Origin: Bacteroidetes bacterium GWF2_43_63
GTDB lineage: Bacteria; Bacteroidota; Bacteroidia; Bacteroidales; DTU049
Reading direction: 5' to 3'
Length of the DNA: 64,000 bases
Assembly: GCA_001769275.1 (NCBI GenBank)
Contig: MEOQ01000030.1
Coordinates: 20,529-84,528, forward strand
Shown here in pieces: positions 51,942 through 60,295 of the stretch. The translations under genes were made by a program, and so were the position numbers. Numbering within the stretch: position 1 is the first letter of the stretch; each line of letters opens with the position of its first letter. The notes beneath the pieces are model-generated. The model made no database searches, was not told the origin of the DNA, and saw only the letters and a list, made by a program, of their open reading frames with translations.

Positions 51942-52118
51942 CTACTCCTCCCCTTCTCTATGCTTCTTTTTCCGCGAATACAATTTCTTGCTCTTCACCA
52001 CCCGCTCAATGGGCTTTGCGCCTGATTCGAGCATGGCTTCGCGGTTGAGCTTTTTTATTGTCTTAACGTAATCAAGAAGTAAGTTGGGCTTCTTCTTTTT
52101 GGTGCGTTTCTTTTTCAT
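51942..52118 (-). CDS. very basic small protein of unknown function
   Basis: 58 residues from the ATG at 52118 (a TTG seven codons earlier is possible). KKKRTKKKKPNLLLDYVKTIKKLNREAMLESGAKPIERVVKSKKLYSRKKKHREGEE: lysine and arginine at both ends around a helical centre. Small proteins with this layout (basic ends, 'GxPIxxxRVVKSKKxYxRKxKH') recur in Bacteroidetes; their role is unknown, and ribosome or nucleic-acid contact is only a guess from charge. Confidence 0.6.
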   Translation of the reverse strand: MKKKRTKKKKPNLLLDYVKTIKKLNREAMLESGAKPIERVVKSKKLYSRKKKHREGEE

Positions 52119-52276
52119 TCTTTTAATCTTTGATGGCAAAAATCACGATTCCATGTCTGCACCGATCGCTCCGAAAAAGGCTGTGGCTGACGATGGAATG
52201 AGATGTTTTGCCATTTGCTCCCGTTCAACCTGAGTGCGTCCGACGAAGGAGGACCTCTCTGCGTTGAACGGCCTTT

Positions 52277-53665
52277 CTACGCATTCCTTTCAATCAGCTC
52301 AACAAACCGTTTCGCCAACGCATCTGCATCAGCTTCGGTGCGGCTTTCGGTGTATATGCGTATGATGGGTTCGGTGTTCGATTTGCGCAGATGCGCCCAC
52401 TCATGGCCGAACTCCAGCTTTAAGCCATCGACTTTGTTGATGTTTTTGCAAAGATCTTTTGCCTGCTCTTCAACCCGGAGCAGAATTGCATCCACATCAG
52501 TTCCGGGCTTAAGATCCACGCGGTTCTTCGACATAAAATACGCCGGGTATTCCGCTTTGAGTTGCGACAACGATTTTTTTCGTTCGGCCATCAGCGACAG
52601 AATCAAAGCAATGCCCACCAGCGCATCGCGTCCGTAGTGCAGTTCCGGATAAATCACGCCGCCGTTTCCTTCGCCGCCGATAACAGCTCCGACTTCTTTC
52701 ATCTTATTCACCACATTCACTTCGCCAACGGCGGCTCCGGTATATTGTCCGCCACGGGCTTCGGTCACATCGCGCAATGCCTGTGTGGAACTCAGATTCG
52801 AAACGGTGTTGCCACTTTTGTGCGACAGAATATGATCGGCTGCTGCCACCAAAGTGTATTCTTCGCCAAACATTTTTCCATCGTCGCAAACAAGTGCAAG
52901 GCGGTCAACATCGGGATCAACGGAAATTCCCAGGTCGGCTTTCATTTCAATCACAGCATCCGACAACGCAGTCAGGTGGCCGGGAAGCGGCTCGGGATTG
53001 TGTGCGAATTTTCCGCTGCATTCGCCGAATAATACTTTGTACTTCACACCAAGTGCATCAAAAAGCATCGGTAAAATAATGCCGCCTGTTGAATTTATTA
53101 CATCTGCCACTACTGTGAAACCCGCTTCAGCAATGGCTTTGCGGTTAACCACAGGCATATTCACTACTGCATCAACATGCTCCTGCAAATAGGTGTGATT
53201 GACTTTTTTTGTACCAAGTTCACTTTCCTTTGCCATCTCAAAGTCGCTGGTTTCAACCATTTCAAGCAATAAGCGTCCGGTCTCAGGCGAGATGAATTCT
53301 CCATTTTCGTTGAAGAATTTCAACGCGTTCCAGTTTGCAGGATTGTGACTCGCTGTGAGAATAATGCCGCCATCGGCCTTGGCAAAAATCACCGCCATTT
53401 CAATCGTCGGGGTGGTAGTATGTCCGGTTTTTATCACATCGATGCCGGCCGCACGCAAAGTCGATACCACCAGGCTTTCGAGCACTTCGCCCGACACACG
53501 GCCGTCGCGCCCCACCACAACATTGATTCGCTGCGACTTGCGATTGCGCTTCAGCCAGGTGGCATAGGCCAGACAATACTGAACAATCAGCAACGGATCA
53601 AGTCCTTCGCCCGGCTTTTCGCCCAGCGTGCCGCGAATTCCTGAAATACTTTTTATGATCGGCAT
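52277..53665 (-). CDS. glmM: phosphoglucosamine mutase / phosphohexomutase
   Basis: 462 residues. GlmM turns glucosamine-6-phosphate into glucosamine-1-phosphate for cell-wall UDP-GlcNAc. The four phosphohexomutase loops are present: active serine in LTASHNPANWNALK (about 101-114), metal loop SVDPDVDRLALV (about 246-257), sugar loop GGEGNGGVIYP (about 328-338), and phosphate loop SNTEPIIRIYTES (about 424-436). N-terminal SGIRGTLGEKPG is typical. The phosphate-loop 'NTEP' and bacterial length favour GlmM over phosphomannomutase, but these are hard to separate by eye. No close operon partner; the gap to gpmA holds repeats. Confidence 0.85.
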   Translation of the reverse strand: MPIIKSISGIRGTLGEKPGEGLDPLLIVQYCLAYATWLKRNRKSQRINVVVGRDGRVSGEVLESLVVSTLRAAGIDVIKTGHTTTPTIEMAVIFAKADGGIILTASHNPANWNALKFFNENGEFISPETGRLLLEMVETSDFEMAKESELGTKKVNHTYLQEHVDAVVNMPVVNRKAIAEAGFTVVADVINSTGGIILPMLFDALGVKYKVLFGECSGKFAHNPEPLPGHLTALSDAVIEMKADLGISVDPDVDRLALVCDDGKMFGEEYTLVAAADHILSHKSGNTVSNLSSTQALRDVTEARGGQYTGAAVGEVNVVNKMKEVGAVIGGEGNGGVIYPELHYGRDALVGIALILSLMAERKKSLSQLKAEYPAYFMSKNRVDLKPGTDVDAILLRVEEQAKDLCKNINKVDGLKLEFGHEWAHLRKSNTEPIIRIYTESRTEADADALAKRFVELIERNA

Positions 53666-53820
53666 ATTTGAAGTTTATAAAGTTCTTAAAGTTGAAAGTT
53701 TATAAAGACACTTTGAAGTGATGAACGAAAATTCATCTAAAAACAAGAAACTCGTATTTTCAAATTTTCACACATCCAAATTTTCAAATTATCGAATTTT
53801 CAAATTTTCAAATCACCACA

Positions 53821-53955
53821 CATTTCCACATCGACGTACTTGTCACGTTTTACGTGAGTCGCACATTCCCACATTATTTCACGTCTCTCATATTCCCACA
53901 TTTCCATATCGACGTACTTGTCACGTTTTACGTGAGTCGCACATTTTCACATTAT
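53821..53955. repeat. 78-bp-period direct repeat with CACGT palindromes
   Basis: 53821-53877 recurs at 53899-53955 (offset 78 bp) with three or four differences. Each copy carries TCACGTTTTACGTGA (53843-53857, 53921-53935) and 'ATCGACGTACTTG'. The second copy ends on the first base of the gpmA stop codon. Just upstream, 53757-53815 is a run of CAAATTTTC words. Confidence 0.85.
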
Positions 53956-54701
53956 TATTTCGCTTTCCCCTGCCCCGCAACCTTATCCAATGCGGCTTTC
54001 AGCGTTTCCTCATCGGCCAGATATTTCGAAGAAATCACTTTCAGATCATCGTCGAGTGTGTACACAAGCGGGATTCCTGTTGGAATGTTGTATTTCAGAA
54101 TGGCTTCGTCGCTCATGCCTTCGAGATATTTCACAACCGCGCGCAAACTGTTGCCATGCGCAGCAATGATGATGCGTTTGCCACTTTTAATAGCGGGTGC
54201 AATTTCATTTTCCCAAAGCGGAATCACGCGTTCAACCGTATCTTTCAGACATTCGCCACGCATGTAAATCAGATTGTCAACATCTTTGTATCGGGCTTCG
54301 TTCAGCAATGGTTTTACATCGGCTTCATCGTACAGCGGCGGACGCACATCGTAGGCTCGGCGCCACAACAGCACTTGTTCTTCGCCATATTTGGCAGCCA
54401 TTTCCGATTTATTGAGCCCCTGCAATGTGCCATAATGTTTCTCGTTCAGGCGCCACGAGTTCTTCACTGGAAGCCACATGCGATCCATTTCTTCGAGGGC
54501 CAGCCACAGTGTTTTTATGGCGCGGCGTAGCACAGATGTATATGCAATATCGAATTCAAATCCGTTTTCTTTCAACGCTTTTCCGGCGGTGCGGGCTTCT
54601 GTAATTCCTTTTTCGCTCAGATTCACATCGGTCCAGCCCGTGAAACGGTTCTGACTGTTGTATTCACTTTCTCCGTGACGTAATAAAACTAAAGTCTTCA
54701 T
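53955..54701 (-). CDS. gpmA: 2,3-bisphosphoglycerate-dependent phosphoglycerate mutase
   Basis: 248 residues from the ATG at 54701. The open frame runs 85 codons further upstream, but that stretch has no family similarity and contains the promoter. Interconverts 3- and 2-phosphoglycerate in glycolysis. Motifs: LVLLRHGESEYNSQNRFTGW (H9 is the phospho-acceptor in RHGES), SVLRRAIKTLW (about 56-66), WRLNEKHYGTLQGLNK (about 83-98), and AAHGNSLRAVVKYLEG (about 183-198, second His). Length agrees with E. coli GpmA (250). The tail LDKVAGQGKAK is charged. Its own promoter is seen; a repeat abuts the stop. Confidence 0.95.
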   Translation of the reverse strand: MKTLVLLRHGESEYNSQNRFTGWTDVNLSEKGITEARTAGKALKENGFEFDIAYTSVLRRAIKTLWLALEEMDRMWLPVKNSWRLNEKHYGTLQGLNKSEMAAKYGEEQVLLWRRAYDVRPPLYDEADVKPLLNEARYKDVDNLIYMRGECLKDTVERVIPLWENEIAPAIKSGKRIIIAAHGNSLRAVVKYLEGMSDEAILKYNIPTGIPLVYTLDDDLKVISSKYLADEETLKAALDKVAGQGKAK

Positions 54702-54718
54702 ATCAATCGATTTAATTA

Positions 54719-54749
54719 CAAAGGTAAAATATTTAAATCGTGCGGCAAA
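54719..54749 (-). promoter_or_regulatory. gpmA promoter
   Basis: Minus strand TTTG (complement of 54746-54749), 19-nt spacer, TACCTTTG (complement of 54719-54726). The leader would be only about 10-12 nt. Confidence 0.7.
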
Positions 54750-54801
54750 ATATGCTGATTTCAGTGCGAAATCATTCATTTTTAACATCTTCGAAAAAAT
54801 A

Positions 54802-54834
54802 TTTGGTGATATTGACAGAAAATTATTACCTTTG
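54802..54834 (+). promoter_or_regulatory. promoter of the RRM gene
   Basis: TTTG (54802-54805), 21-nt spacer, TACCTTTG (54827-54834). Transcription would begin near 54841, leaving a long leader of nearly 100 nt before the ATG at 54938. Confidence 0.7.
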
Positions 54835-54937
54835 CAGCGCATTGGAAGAAATAAACTGATTGTCATTGTTGTTATTAATAGTGCTGTAGTTTCGTCACTT
54901 TCAATGGAAATCGTACTATTATCAACAAAAACAAACA

Positions 54938-55327
54938 ATGAACATTTACATTTCAAACCTGAGTTATCGTCTGAAAGACGAAGACTTAAAAGCAGTTTTC
55001 GAAGAGTATGGCGAAGTTTCTTCTGCCAAAATCATCATGGATCATTTAACCGGTCGTTCAAAAGGATTCGGTTTTGTGGAAATGCCTGACAATGATGCAG
55101 CAGCCAAAGCCATTAAAGAACTTCACGAAGCCACTTATGACGGCAAAGTGATCTCTGTTAACGAAGCTCGCCCACGCGAAGATCGTCCAAAAGGTAGTTT
55201 CGGTGGCGGTGGAAACCGTGGCGGTGGCTACAGTGGTGGTGGCAACAGTGGTGGTGGTGGAAACCGTGGCGGTAGCGGCGGTGGCCGCGGTGGATACAAC
55301 TCCGACAGCAAACCAAAGCGCTGGTAA
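54938..55327 (+). CDS. glycine-rich RRM RNA-binding protein (cold-shock type)
   Basis: 129 residues. A single RRM: RNP2 IYISNL (3-8), then KDEDLKAVFEEYGEVSSAKIIMDHLTGRSKGFGFVEM with RNP1 KGFGFVEM (about 42-49), and AAAKAIKELHEATYDGKVISVNEARP. From about residue 82 the protein is a Gly/Arg/Asn/Ser repeat tail (GGGGNRGGGYSGGG type), ending DSKPKRW. Known: such proteins act as RNA chaperones and are often cold-induced in cyanobacteria and Bacteroidetes. The long leader agrees with leader-based control. Monocistronic with its own promoter and terminator. Confidence 0.93.
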   Translation: MNIYISNLSYRLKDEDLKAVFEEYGEVSSAKIIMDHLTGRSKGFGFVEMPDNDAAAKAIKELHEATYDGKVISVNEARPREDRPKGSFGGGGNRGGGYSGGGNSGGGGNRGGSGGGRGGYNSDSKPKRW

Positions 55328-55349
55328 TACCTGCCTTGTATAAAACATT

Positions 55350-55384
55350 AAGTCACAATCTGAAAAGGTTGTGACTTTTTTTTT
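55350..55384 (+). terminator. terminator of the RRM gene
   Basis: Perfect 9-bp stem AAGTCACAA / TTGTGACTT (55350-55358, 55369-55377), loop of 10, T run to 55384. Confidence 0.92.
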
Positions 55385-55390
55385 ACGCTT

Positions 55391-55437
55391 CCCGACATTC
55401 CACCGTCCGAAAGAAATGAGGACGTGGAACCGTCGGG
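55391..55437. repeat. CCCGACATTCCACC inverted-repeat element
   Basis: CCCGACATTCCACCGTCC (55391-55408) and GGACGTGGAACCGTCGGG (55420-55437) form an imperfect inverted pair. Same family as 25283-25346. Confidence 0.75.
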
Positions 55438-55572
55438 AATGAAATCCGTGCTAATGTATTTCTCTGTCACGGATATCATATACGCGCCAGTGATAGGGCC
55501 AGTGAATGGGATTTCCGCACCTGTGAAGCAGCTGTGGGGTGAAACAGTTTTTTTATCTTTTTCATAAAAACA

Positions 55573-55604
55573 TTGTTTTTTCTAACATATATTTTTTACA
55601 TTTG
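55573..55604 (+). promoter_or_regulatory. promoter of the secreted protein gene at 55621
   Basis: TTG (55573-55575), 21-nt spacer, TACATTTG (55597-55604). Transcription would begin near 55611, which excludes the upstream TTG at 55609 as start. Confidence 0.65.
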
Positions 55605-55620
55605 AAACTTGAACCAACCT

Positions 55621-57165
55621 ATGAGAATTATGAAAAAAATCTTTTTATTATTGATTGCTGGTGCATTCTTTTGCTCATCAGTATTTGCTCAATCTGTGGA
55701 AGTGCAGAATGTCCGCAAGCGTGAATTCCGTGGTGTATCCCCGATTAGAAATGTCGTGACAAACGAAGTAACCGGCTATTATACATTCTATGTGAATGAA
55801 AAGATCGGCGACGGTATGGTGAATTTTATAGTCGATATTTTTGATAAAGAACTTAAGCTGATTAAAGAAACACCTATCACCATTACCAAACGCAGTAATG
55901 TTGATGGTGCCGAATTTAACGGCAATGAATTTTTGTTTGTCTTCAACGATGTAATGAAAAAAACGCTCACTTATGTCACTATGGATACTCAGGGTGATAT
56001 TATTAAAAAGCAATCCATTACCGAGGAAAAACGTTATGCTGCAACGGCAGATGTTTTTACAGCGCAGGATGGTTTCTTTATTGTAAAACCCATTAAGGAA
56101 AAGAAGTGGGGATATTCCATCGAAAAAATAGACCGTGACCTCAACTCACTTTGGGAAAAACGAATGACTGTTGAAAAAGGCATGGTGGGTGTTGAAGCCG
56201 TTAGTGCCTCGGCTGATCGGATTGTTGTGATCGAAGTGAGCAAGCCTACGCTGATGTCGACAAAAGCCACGGCTAAACTTGTATGCGTGTCGGATGAAAC
56301 CGGCGAAGTAATTTACGAATACTCGCTCTACGACGGCACTTCGACTTGTATGCCATCGGCTTTCCTTATTGATAAAGACAATAATGTTATTACAGGTGGC
56401 ATGTATTTCGATGGTGAGCGATGGGACGATGTTAACTCTGACGGAATTTTCTTTCTGAAGCTCGATGCCAATGGCGAAAAATTAGCGTATTCAACCGAAG
56501 ACTGGGACGAAGGAATTTCGAAGTATATCAAAAACGCTTCGGCAAAATCTTTGACCATCAGCAGCAAACCTAAAGTTCTTTTTCATGAAATAGTGCAAAC
56601 AGCCGATGGGCAGTATCGTTTGATTGGGGAAACATTCAAGAAAAACTATCAGATGGTTAGCATGAAGATCAAAGATGCAATTACCGGTCGGTTTATTGGC
56701 GATATCAGTAGTAATGACGAAAACAACAAACCCATCACATTCGAAATCCTTGATTTTATTTTGTTCAAATTCGATGGCGAAGCGAAAATGACCAATGTGT
56801 CTATCATTCAGAAAGAACATACAAAAATTTCATGCTACTATCCTTTCAATGGCTTAGGCGGAATGAGGCTTGCACAAGTTGTAAAAGACTACGGGTTTTT
56901 CAATTTCGCATTTGTAACAACCATGCCCGATGTTGCTGAACCATTGCTGGTCAGCGCCAACTTTGTTGATGAAAAAGCTTATATAGGCATCAACACCATT
57001 GACCTCGAAAACGACAGTAAGTTTACCAAAATTCCCATCACACGCCGTACCATCAAAGGTGGCAGCATTGGTGTGATGCCGGCTCTTTCAGGCAAACTTG
57101 CCATTTACATTTATTCAAAGAAAGACGAGAATATTCTCATCTACCTAGAAGATATAAAACTGTAA
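55621..57165 (+). CDS. secreted protein of unknown function
   Basis: 514 residues from the ATG at 55621 (ATG at 55630 is an equal alternative). Signal peptide KKIFLLLIAGAFFCSSVFAQ. The mature protein is beta-rich with repeated pieces such as GDGMVNFIVDIFDKELKLIKET, SIEKIDRDLNSLWEKRM, GEVIYEYSLYDGT and DGIFFLKLDANGEKLAYS, in which a strand ends in 'D-x-x-L/G-x-x-L/I', suggesting a propeller-like fold. There is no T9SS tail (ends IYSKKDENILIYLEDIKL) and no lipobox, so it is probably periplasmic or otherwise exported. No family is recognised with confidence. It has its own promoter and a strong terminator. Confidence 0.75.
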   Translation: MRIMKKIFLLLIAGAFFCSSVFAQSVEVQNVRKREFRGVSPIRNVVTNEVTGYYTFYVNEKIGDGMVNFIVDIFDKELKLIKETPITITKRSNVDGAEFNGNEFLFVFNDVMKKTLTYVTMDTQGDIIKKQSITEEKRYAATADVFTAQDGFFIVKPIKEKKWGYSIEKIDRDLNSLWEKRMTVEKGMVGVEAVSASADRIVVIEVSKPTLMSTKATAKLVCVSDETGEVIYEYSLYDGTSTCMPSAFLIDKDNNVITGGMYFDGERWDDVNSDGIFFLKLDANGEKLAYSTEDWDEGISKYIKNASAKSLTISSKPKVLFHEIVQTADGQYRLIGETFKKNYQMVSMKIKDAITGRFIGDISSNDENNKPITFEILDFILFKFDGEAKMTNVSIIQKEHTKISCYYPFNGLGGMRLAQVVKDYGFFNFAFVTTMPDVAEPLLVSANFVDEKAYIGINTIDLENDSKFTKIPITRRTIKGGSIGVMPALSGKLAIYIYSKKDENILIYLEDIKL

Positions 57166-57172
57166 TTCTGCG

Positions 57173-57197
57173 AGGGGCCTTTTGGCCCCTTTTTTTT
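57173..57197 (+). terminator. terminator of the secreted protein gene
   Basis: AGGGGCC-TTTT-GGCCCCT followed by T8, 7 bp after the stop codon. Confidence 0.93.
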
Positions 57198-57290
57198 ATT
57201 CCCGAAATTTTCTAAACACATCCACAGATATTTCACCTTCAGAAAAAAATGTGGACATGGAATCGTCGGGGAAAATTAAATCTTTTAATA
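57198..57290. other. intergenic stretch before the 66-bp repeat
   Basis: Contains the half element GTGGACATGGAATCGTCGGG (57251-57270) of the CCGACATT family. No gene. Confidence 0.5.
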
Positions 57291-57356
57291 CACCCAACGA
57301 TTCCGGGTCTGCACCTCACCTATTTCTGTGTCTGGCCGACGCCAAAATGTTGGGTG
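57291..57356 (+). repeat. 66-bp structured repeat, copy 3
   Basis: CACCCAAC / GTTGGGTG form perfect 8-bp ends (57291-57298, 57349-57356). Begins CACCCAACGATTCC and ends GCCAAAATGTTGGGTG. It lies between two halves of the CCGACATT family (57251-57271 and 57362-57376), so one element may be inserted in the other. Confidence 0.88.
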
Positions 57357-57649
57357 CGGACTTCCCGACATTTTAGCGCCAGTGAAAGTTCTGCAAACTC
57401 ACCAAAGCTTTCGTGACTGAATGACAGCGGGCTTAAAGTTTATTTCATCTTTAAGCATTAAGCTTTCAACCTTAAACTTACGCACCAGGCTTTGAGCACT
57501 GAGCGTTGTAACTCTTCAACGCTCACGATAGCAATCGTGACAGGTCGCTTCACGTGAAACAGCTTGCCACGTTTTACGTGGTGACACAGTCGCGACGCAG
57601 AGAGGTTGAAGAAGAAGCTGGTCATTATGCCCAAAGCCCCGAGCGTTGC
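57357..57649. other. repeat-rich intergenic region
   Basis: No credible gene. Includes CTTCACGTGAAAC (57548) and CCACGTTTTACGTGG (57568-57582), relatives of the CACGT palindrome family. Confidence 0.55.
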
Positions 57650-58339
57650 TTACCCAATTTCATAAATTCTTTTCAGCTTCTCCGGATCAATAATTCTAAC
57701 CGATTTTCCGCTCAACGAAATGATGCCATCCAGCTCAAAGCTGCTGAGTGTGCGGATTACGTTTTCTTCGCTGCATGAGGTGAGATGCGAAATCTCGCGT
57801 CGTGTCAGCGGAAAGATAAAGTCGTCTGAATTATAAAATTTCTCCCTAAACATGAGTAATACTGCTGCAATACGCCCCGGAACGCGCTTGCAGGCAAGTG
57901 CAAGTTGTTTGTCAAGCACTCTTTGATAAAACGATGACAGCATTTCAAATATCTGTACGCTGAACAACGAATTCTGCTTCATTCTGTCTCTGACAACATC
58001 AATGTCGATAAGGCAAGCACTGGTTTCTTCAATGGAAATGATCGAATATAAATTAACTGGAGAAGAAAATTGGAAACTTCCGCTCACCAGCGCCGGCGCC
58101 TTTATTATTGCCGGAATATGAACTTCCTTGTTAACGGGTGTGTGCTCCAGCTTTACCAATCCCGACGAAATATATAGCAGACTACTGATCTCACTTCCCT
58201 GACTAATGATGATTTCTCCCTTTTCAAAGGTCATCGTCCGGGTGCTTTCATTCAACTGCGAAAACTCCTCATTATTCAATAACTTACATACCTGATTCTT
58301 GAATGCACAGTTACTACAAGTGGCTTCTGCCTTAATCAT
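57650..58339 (-). CDS. Crp/Fnr family transcription regulator with N-terminal cysteines
   Basis: 229 residues. N-terminus ATCSNCAFKNQVC has three cysteines (about 8, 11, 18) in a C-x2-C-x6-C arrangement near to the FNR N-terminal cluster site. The cNMP-type beta roll follows (FEKGEIIISQGSEISSLLYISSGLVKLEH), then the dimer helix and the winged helix with GRIAAVLLMF, FPLTRREISHLTSCSEENVIRTLSSFELDGII (about 176-208) and LSGKSVRIIDPEKLKRI. It is similar in length and layout to the regulator at 42398. It stands 108 bp downstream of the Hdr cluster, same strand, so it is either co-transcribed or controls that cluster; redox sensing is an inference from the cysteines. Confidence 0.92.
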   Translation of the reverse strand: MIKAEATCSNCAFKNQVCKLLNNEEFSQLNESTRTMTFEKGEIIISQGSEISSLLYISSGLVKLEHTPVNKEVHIPAIIKAPALVSGSFQFSSPVNLYSIISIEETSACLIDIDVVRDRMKQNSLFSVQIFEMLSSFYQRVLDKQLALACKRVPGRIAAVLLMFREKFYNSDDFIFPLTRREISHLTSCSEENVIRTLSSFELDGIISLSGKSVRIIDPEKLKRIYEIG

Positions 58340-58447
58340 ATCTGCTATTATTTATGTGCAAAGATAATCATTTGAATCCATTCGTTTTGAATCAGCTGTG
58401 TGTATACACTTCCCGACATTCTACCGTCATTATTAAAGCAGTCACTT

Positions 58448-60295
58448 CTATTTCACCGATAAAAACAAAACCTCTTCTTTCTGGGAGTCAATCTGCTTTC
58501 CAGCACCCAAAGACTCAGCAATCACTTCGGCAATATCTTTCATCTTGCCATCGGCATGTTTAGACATGGTCTTTTTGCATAGTGGGCATGCGGTTACTAT
58601 CACATCAGGATTGTTCGCTGATAATTGCTTTACGGCATCGGCAGCCATTAGTTCACGCTTATCATACGACACTTTCAAATTGGAAATACTACCACCACAG
58701 CACAATGCTTTTTCTTTTTCCTGATCGATGGAAACAACATTGCCGATCTGTTTCAAAACCATACGGGCATTATCGTATTCGCCGCATCCACGGCCAAGCT
58801 CACACGGATCGTGATAGACTATTGATAGGTCTTCTTTTCTCAGTTTTATGCGTTTGCTCTCAATGAGTATTTTTATTAATTCTGTATGATGAACCACATG
58901 CATTTTCAGATTGAAATCGTCCTTGAAAGTCTTGTAACAAATCGGACAGCTTGTGACCAAAATCATTGAATTTTTTGATCGGATCATCTGAGATGTCTTT
59001 TCCCGCAGATCAGCTGCAGCATCTGTCAATCCGGACTGCATCAATGGACGGCCGCAACAAATACTTCCATCTTTATCAACAAAATCAAAAGTGATTCCTG
59101 CCTCATTGAAAATAGAAATCATCGCTTGCGGAATAGATGGCGTCAGATGCGACATGCAACCAGCAAAATATACCACATTGGTCACTTCAGCCAGCTCGTC
59201 TTTTTTTATTTCCGGTAAATAATCATAGCGGAACGAAACAGTTTCATTAGCGAGCTTTCTAGTAATGGTGCGAATATTAGTCACATCAATTTTAACCGGA
59301 CAATAAGTGTTGCAGCGACCACACATTAAACAGTTATAAGCCCGGTCTTCGAATGGCAAATTATACCGAATGCCCTGAATAAAATAAGCGGGCTGAACAT
59401 TGCTGATTCCCGCAGCTGAACTGAGCTGGCACTTATCGATGCAAATTCCGCAACGACTGCATGCATTGATTTCGAAGCGCGTATAACCCTGAAGGTTATT
59501 GGCCGACTTAATGCCCAGATGTCGAAATGCAATCAGAAATATTTCCGTCAGAATATGCATGTAGCGCGAGAATGGCATGGCTACAAAGAATGCTGCAAGC
59601 ATAATGGAATACACCCACCACATCGTATATTCTGCATTGATCACCTGCCCCGCCGACATGAATGAATTGAAAAAATTTCCAATCGGCTGCGTCATAAAAC
59701 CACCGTTGCTGTAATGAGCCGCATTGAGTGATTCAGCAAACAATCTGGCAGGGAAAATCATCCACAAAGAATACAATGCAAACTGATCGGCAATCATCAG
59801 CTTTGTGGTTTTCTTCATTCCGAAAAGTCTCGAATAGAACCGCTTGATAATGGCGAAGGTAACGGAAAGTAAAACAACCAGCAATAGAAAATCCATCATG
59901 AAAACGAAGAATTTTCCGTATTCAATTCCATGTTTCACGGGTTCGAAAAAATTGAAGAAAATGGGATCCCAGGGCATGTTGAAAACATCTTTCTGCCCAA
60001 ATTTTGATTCGATTGAGCCCATCACAATCAGCAAAAACCAGCCAGTAGCAAGGCTTGCATGCATATAGCCGAGCAGCGGATTTATTTTAAAAATTCTCCG
60101 GTGCAGCAATCCTTCCATGATGGCTTCTTTGAAAGCGCGGAGTGAGCGCACCGTAAAAATATTTCTGAACATCACACGTCGGTCACTGACGGGAATCGTC
60201 TCAAGCCATACAATGTATTTCCAGATGAGGATAACTCCCATCACAAGCAAGCCGAGGAAAAACGGCAGCACAAAAGGATCAAAGTTCATTTCCAT
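58448..60295 (-). CDS. HdrD/HdrE-like membrane iron-sulfur protein
   Basis: 615 residues. Residues 1-265 hold about six membrane helices (FDPFVLPFFLGLLVMGVILIWKYIV; TGWFLLIVMGSIE; FFVFMMDFLLLVVLLSVTFAI) of the HdrE/NarI cytochrome b type, which exchange electrons with menaquinone. Then two ferredoxin motifs: CSRCGICIDKCQ (about 279-290) and CLMCGRCNTYCP (about 324-335). Then two CCG domains: VYFAGCMSHL...SICCGRP...TSCPICYK (about 371-470) and VYHDPCELGRGC...ALCCGGS...TACPLCKK (about 495-595); both keep the C...CC...CxxC ligands of the non-cubane clusters of HdrB/HdrD. Known: HdrDE moves electrons between quinone and a disulfide. Starts at ATG 60295 (or M at residue 3) and overlaps the ferredoxin gene by 17 bp. 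Confidence 0.9.
   Translation of the reverse strand: MEMNFDPFVLPFFLGLLVMGVILIWKYIVWLETIPVSDRRVMFRNIFTVRSLRAFKEAIMEGLLHRRIFKINPLLGYMHASLATGWFLLIVMGSIESKFGQKDVFNMPWDPIFFNFFEPVKHGIEYGKFFVFMMDFLLLVVLLSVTFAIIKRFYSRLFGMKKTTKLMIADQFALYSLWMIFPARLFAESLNAAHYSNGGFMTQPIGNFFNSFMSAGQVINAEYTMWWVYSIMLAAFFVAMPFSRYMHILTEIFLIAFRHLGIKSANNLQGYTRFEINACSRCGICIDKCQLSSAAGISNVQPAYFIQGIRYNLPFEDRAYNCLMCGRCNTYCPVKIDVTNIRTITRKLANETVSFRYDYLPEIKKDELAEVTNVVYFAGCMSHLTPSIPQAMISIFNEAGITFDFVDKDGSICCGRPLMQSGLTDAAADLREKTSQMIRSKNSMILVTSCPICYKTFKDDFNLKMHVVHHTELIKILIESKRIKLRKEDLSIVYHDPCELGRGCGEYDNARMVLKQIGNVVSIDQEKEKALCCGGSISNLKVSYDKRELMAADAVKQLSANNPDVIVTACPLCKKTMSKHADGKMKDIAEVIAESLGAGKQIDSQKEEVLFLSVK

Noticed and set aside
51819..52025. 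68-codon open frame starting TTG 51819
   Set aside because: Overlaps the better-supported basic protein on the other strand and runs into its antisense; could at most be a gene remnant.
53718..54530. 270-codon open frame opposite gpmA
   Set aside because: Begins in CAAATTTTC repeats and continues antisense to gpmA; composition is that of a shadow frame.
54702..54956. N-terminal extension of gpmA by 85 codons
   Set aside because: The segment contains the gpmA promoter and lacks similarity to the enzyme; the ATG at 54701 starts directly before the RHGES motif.
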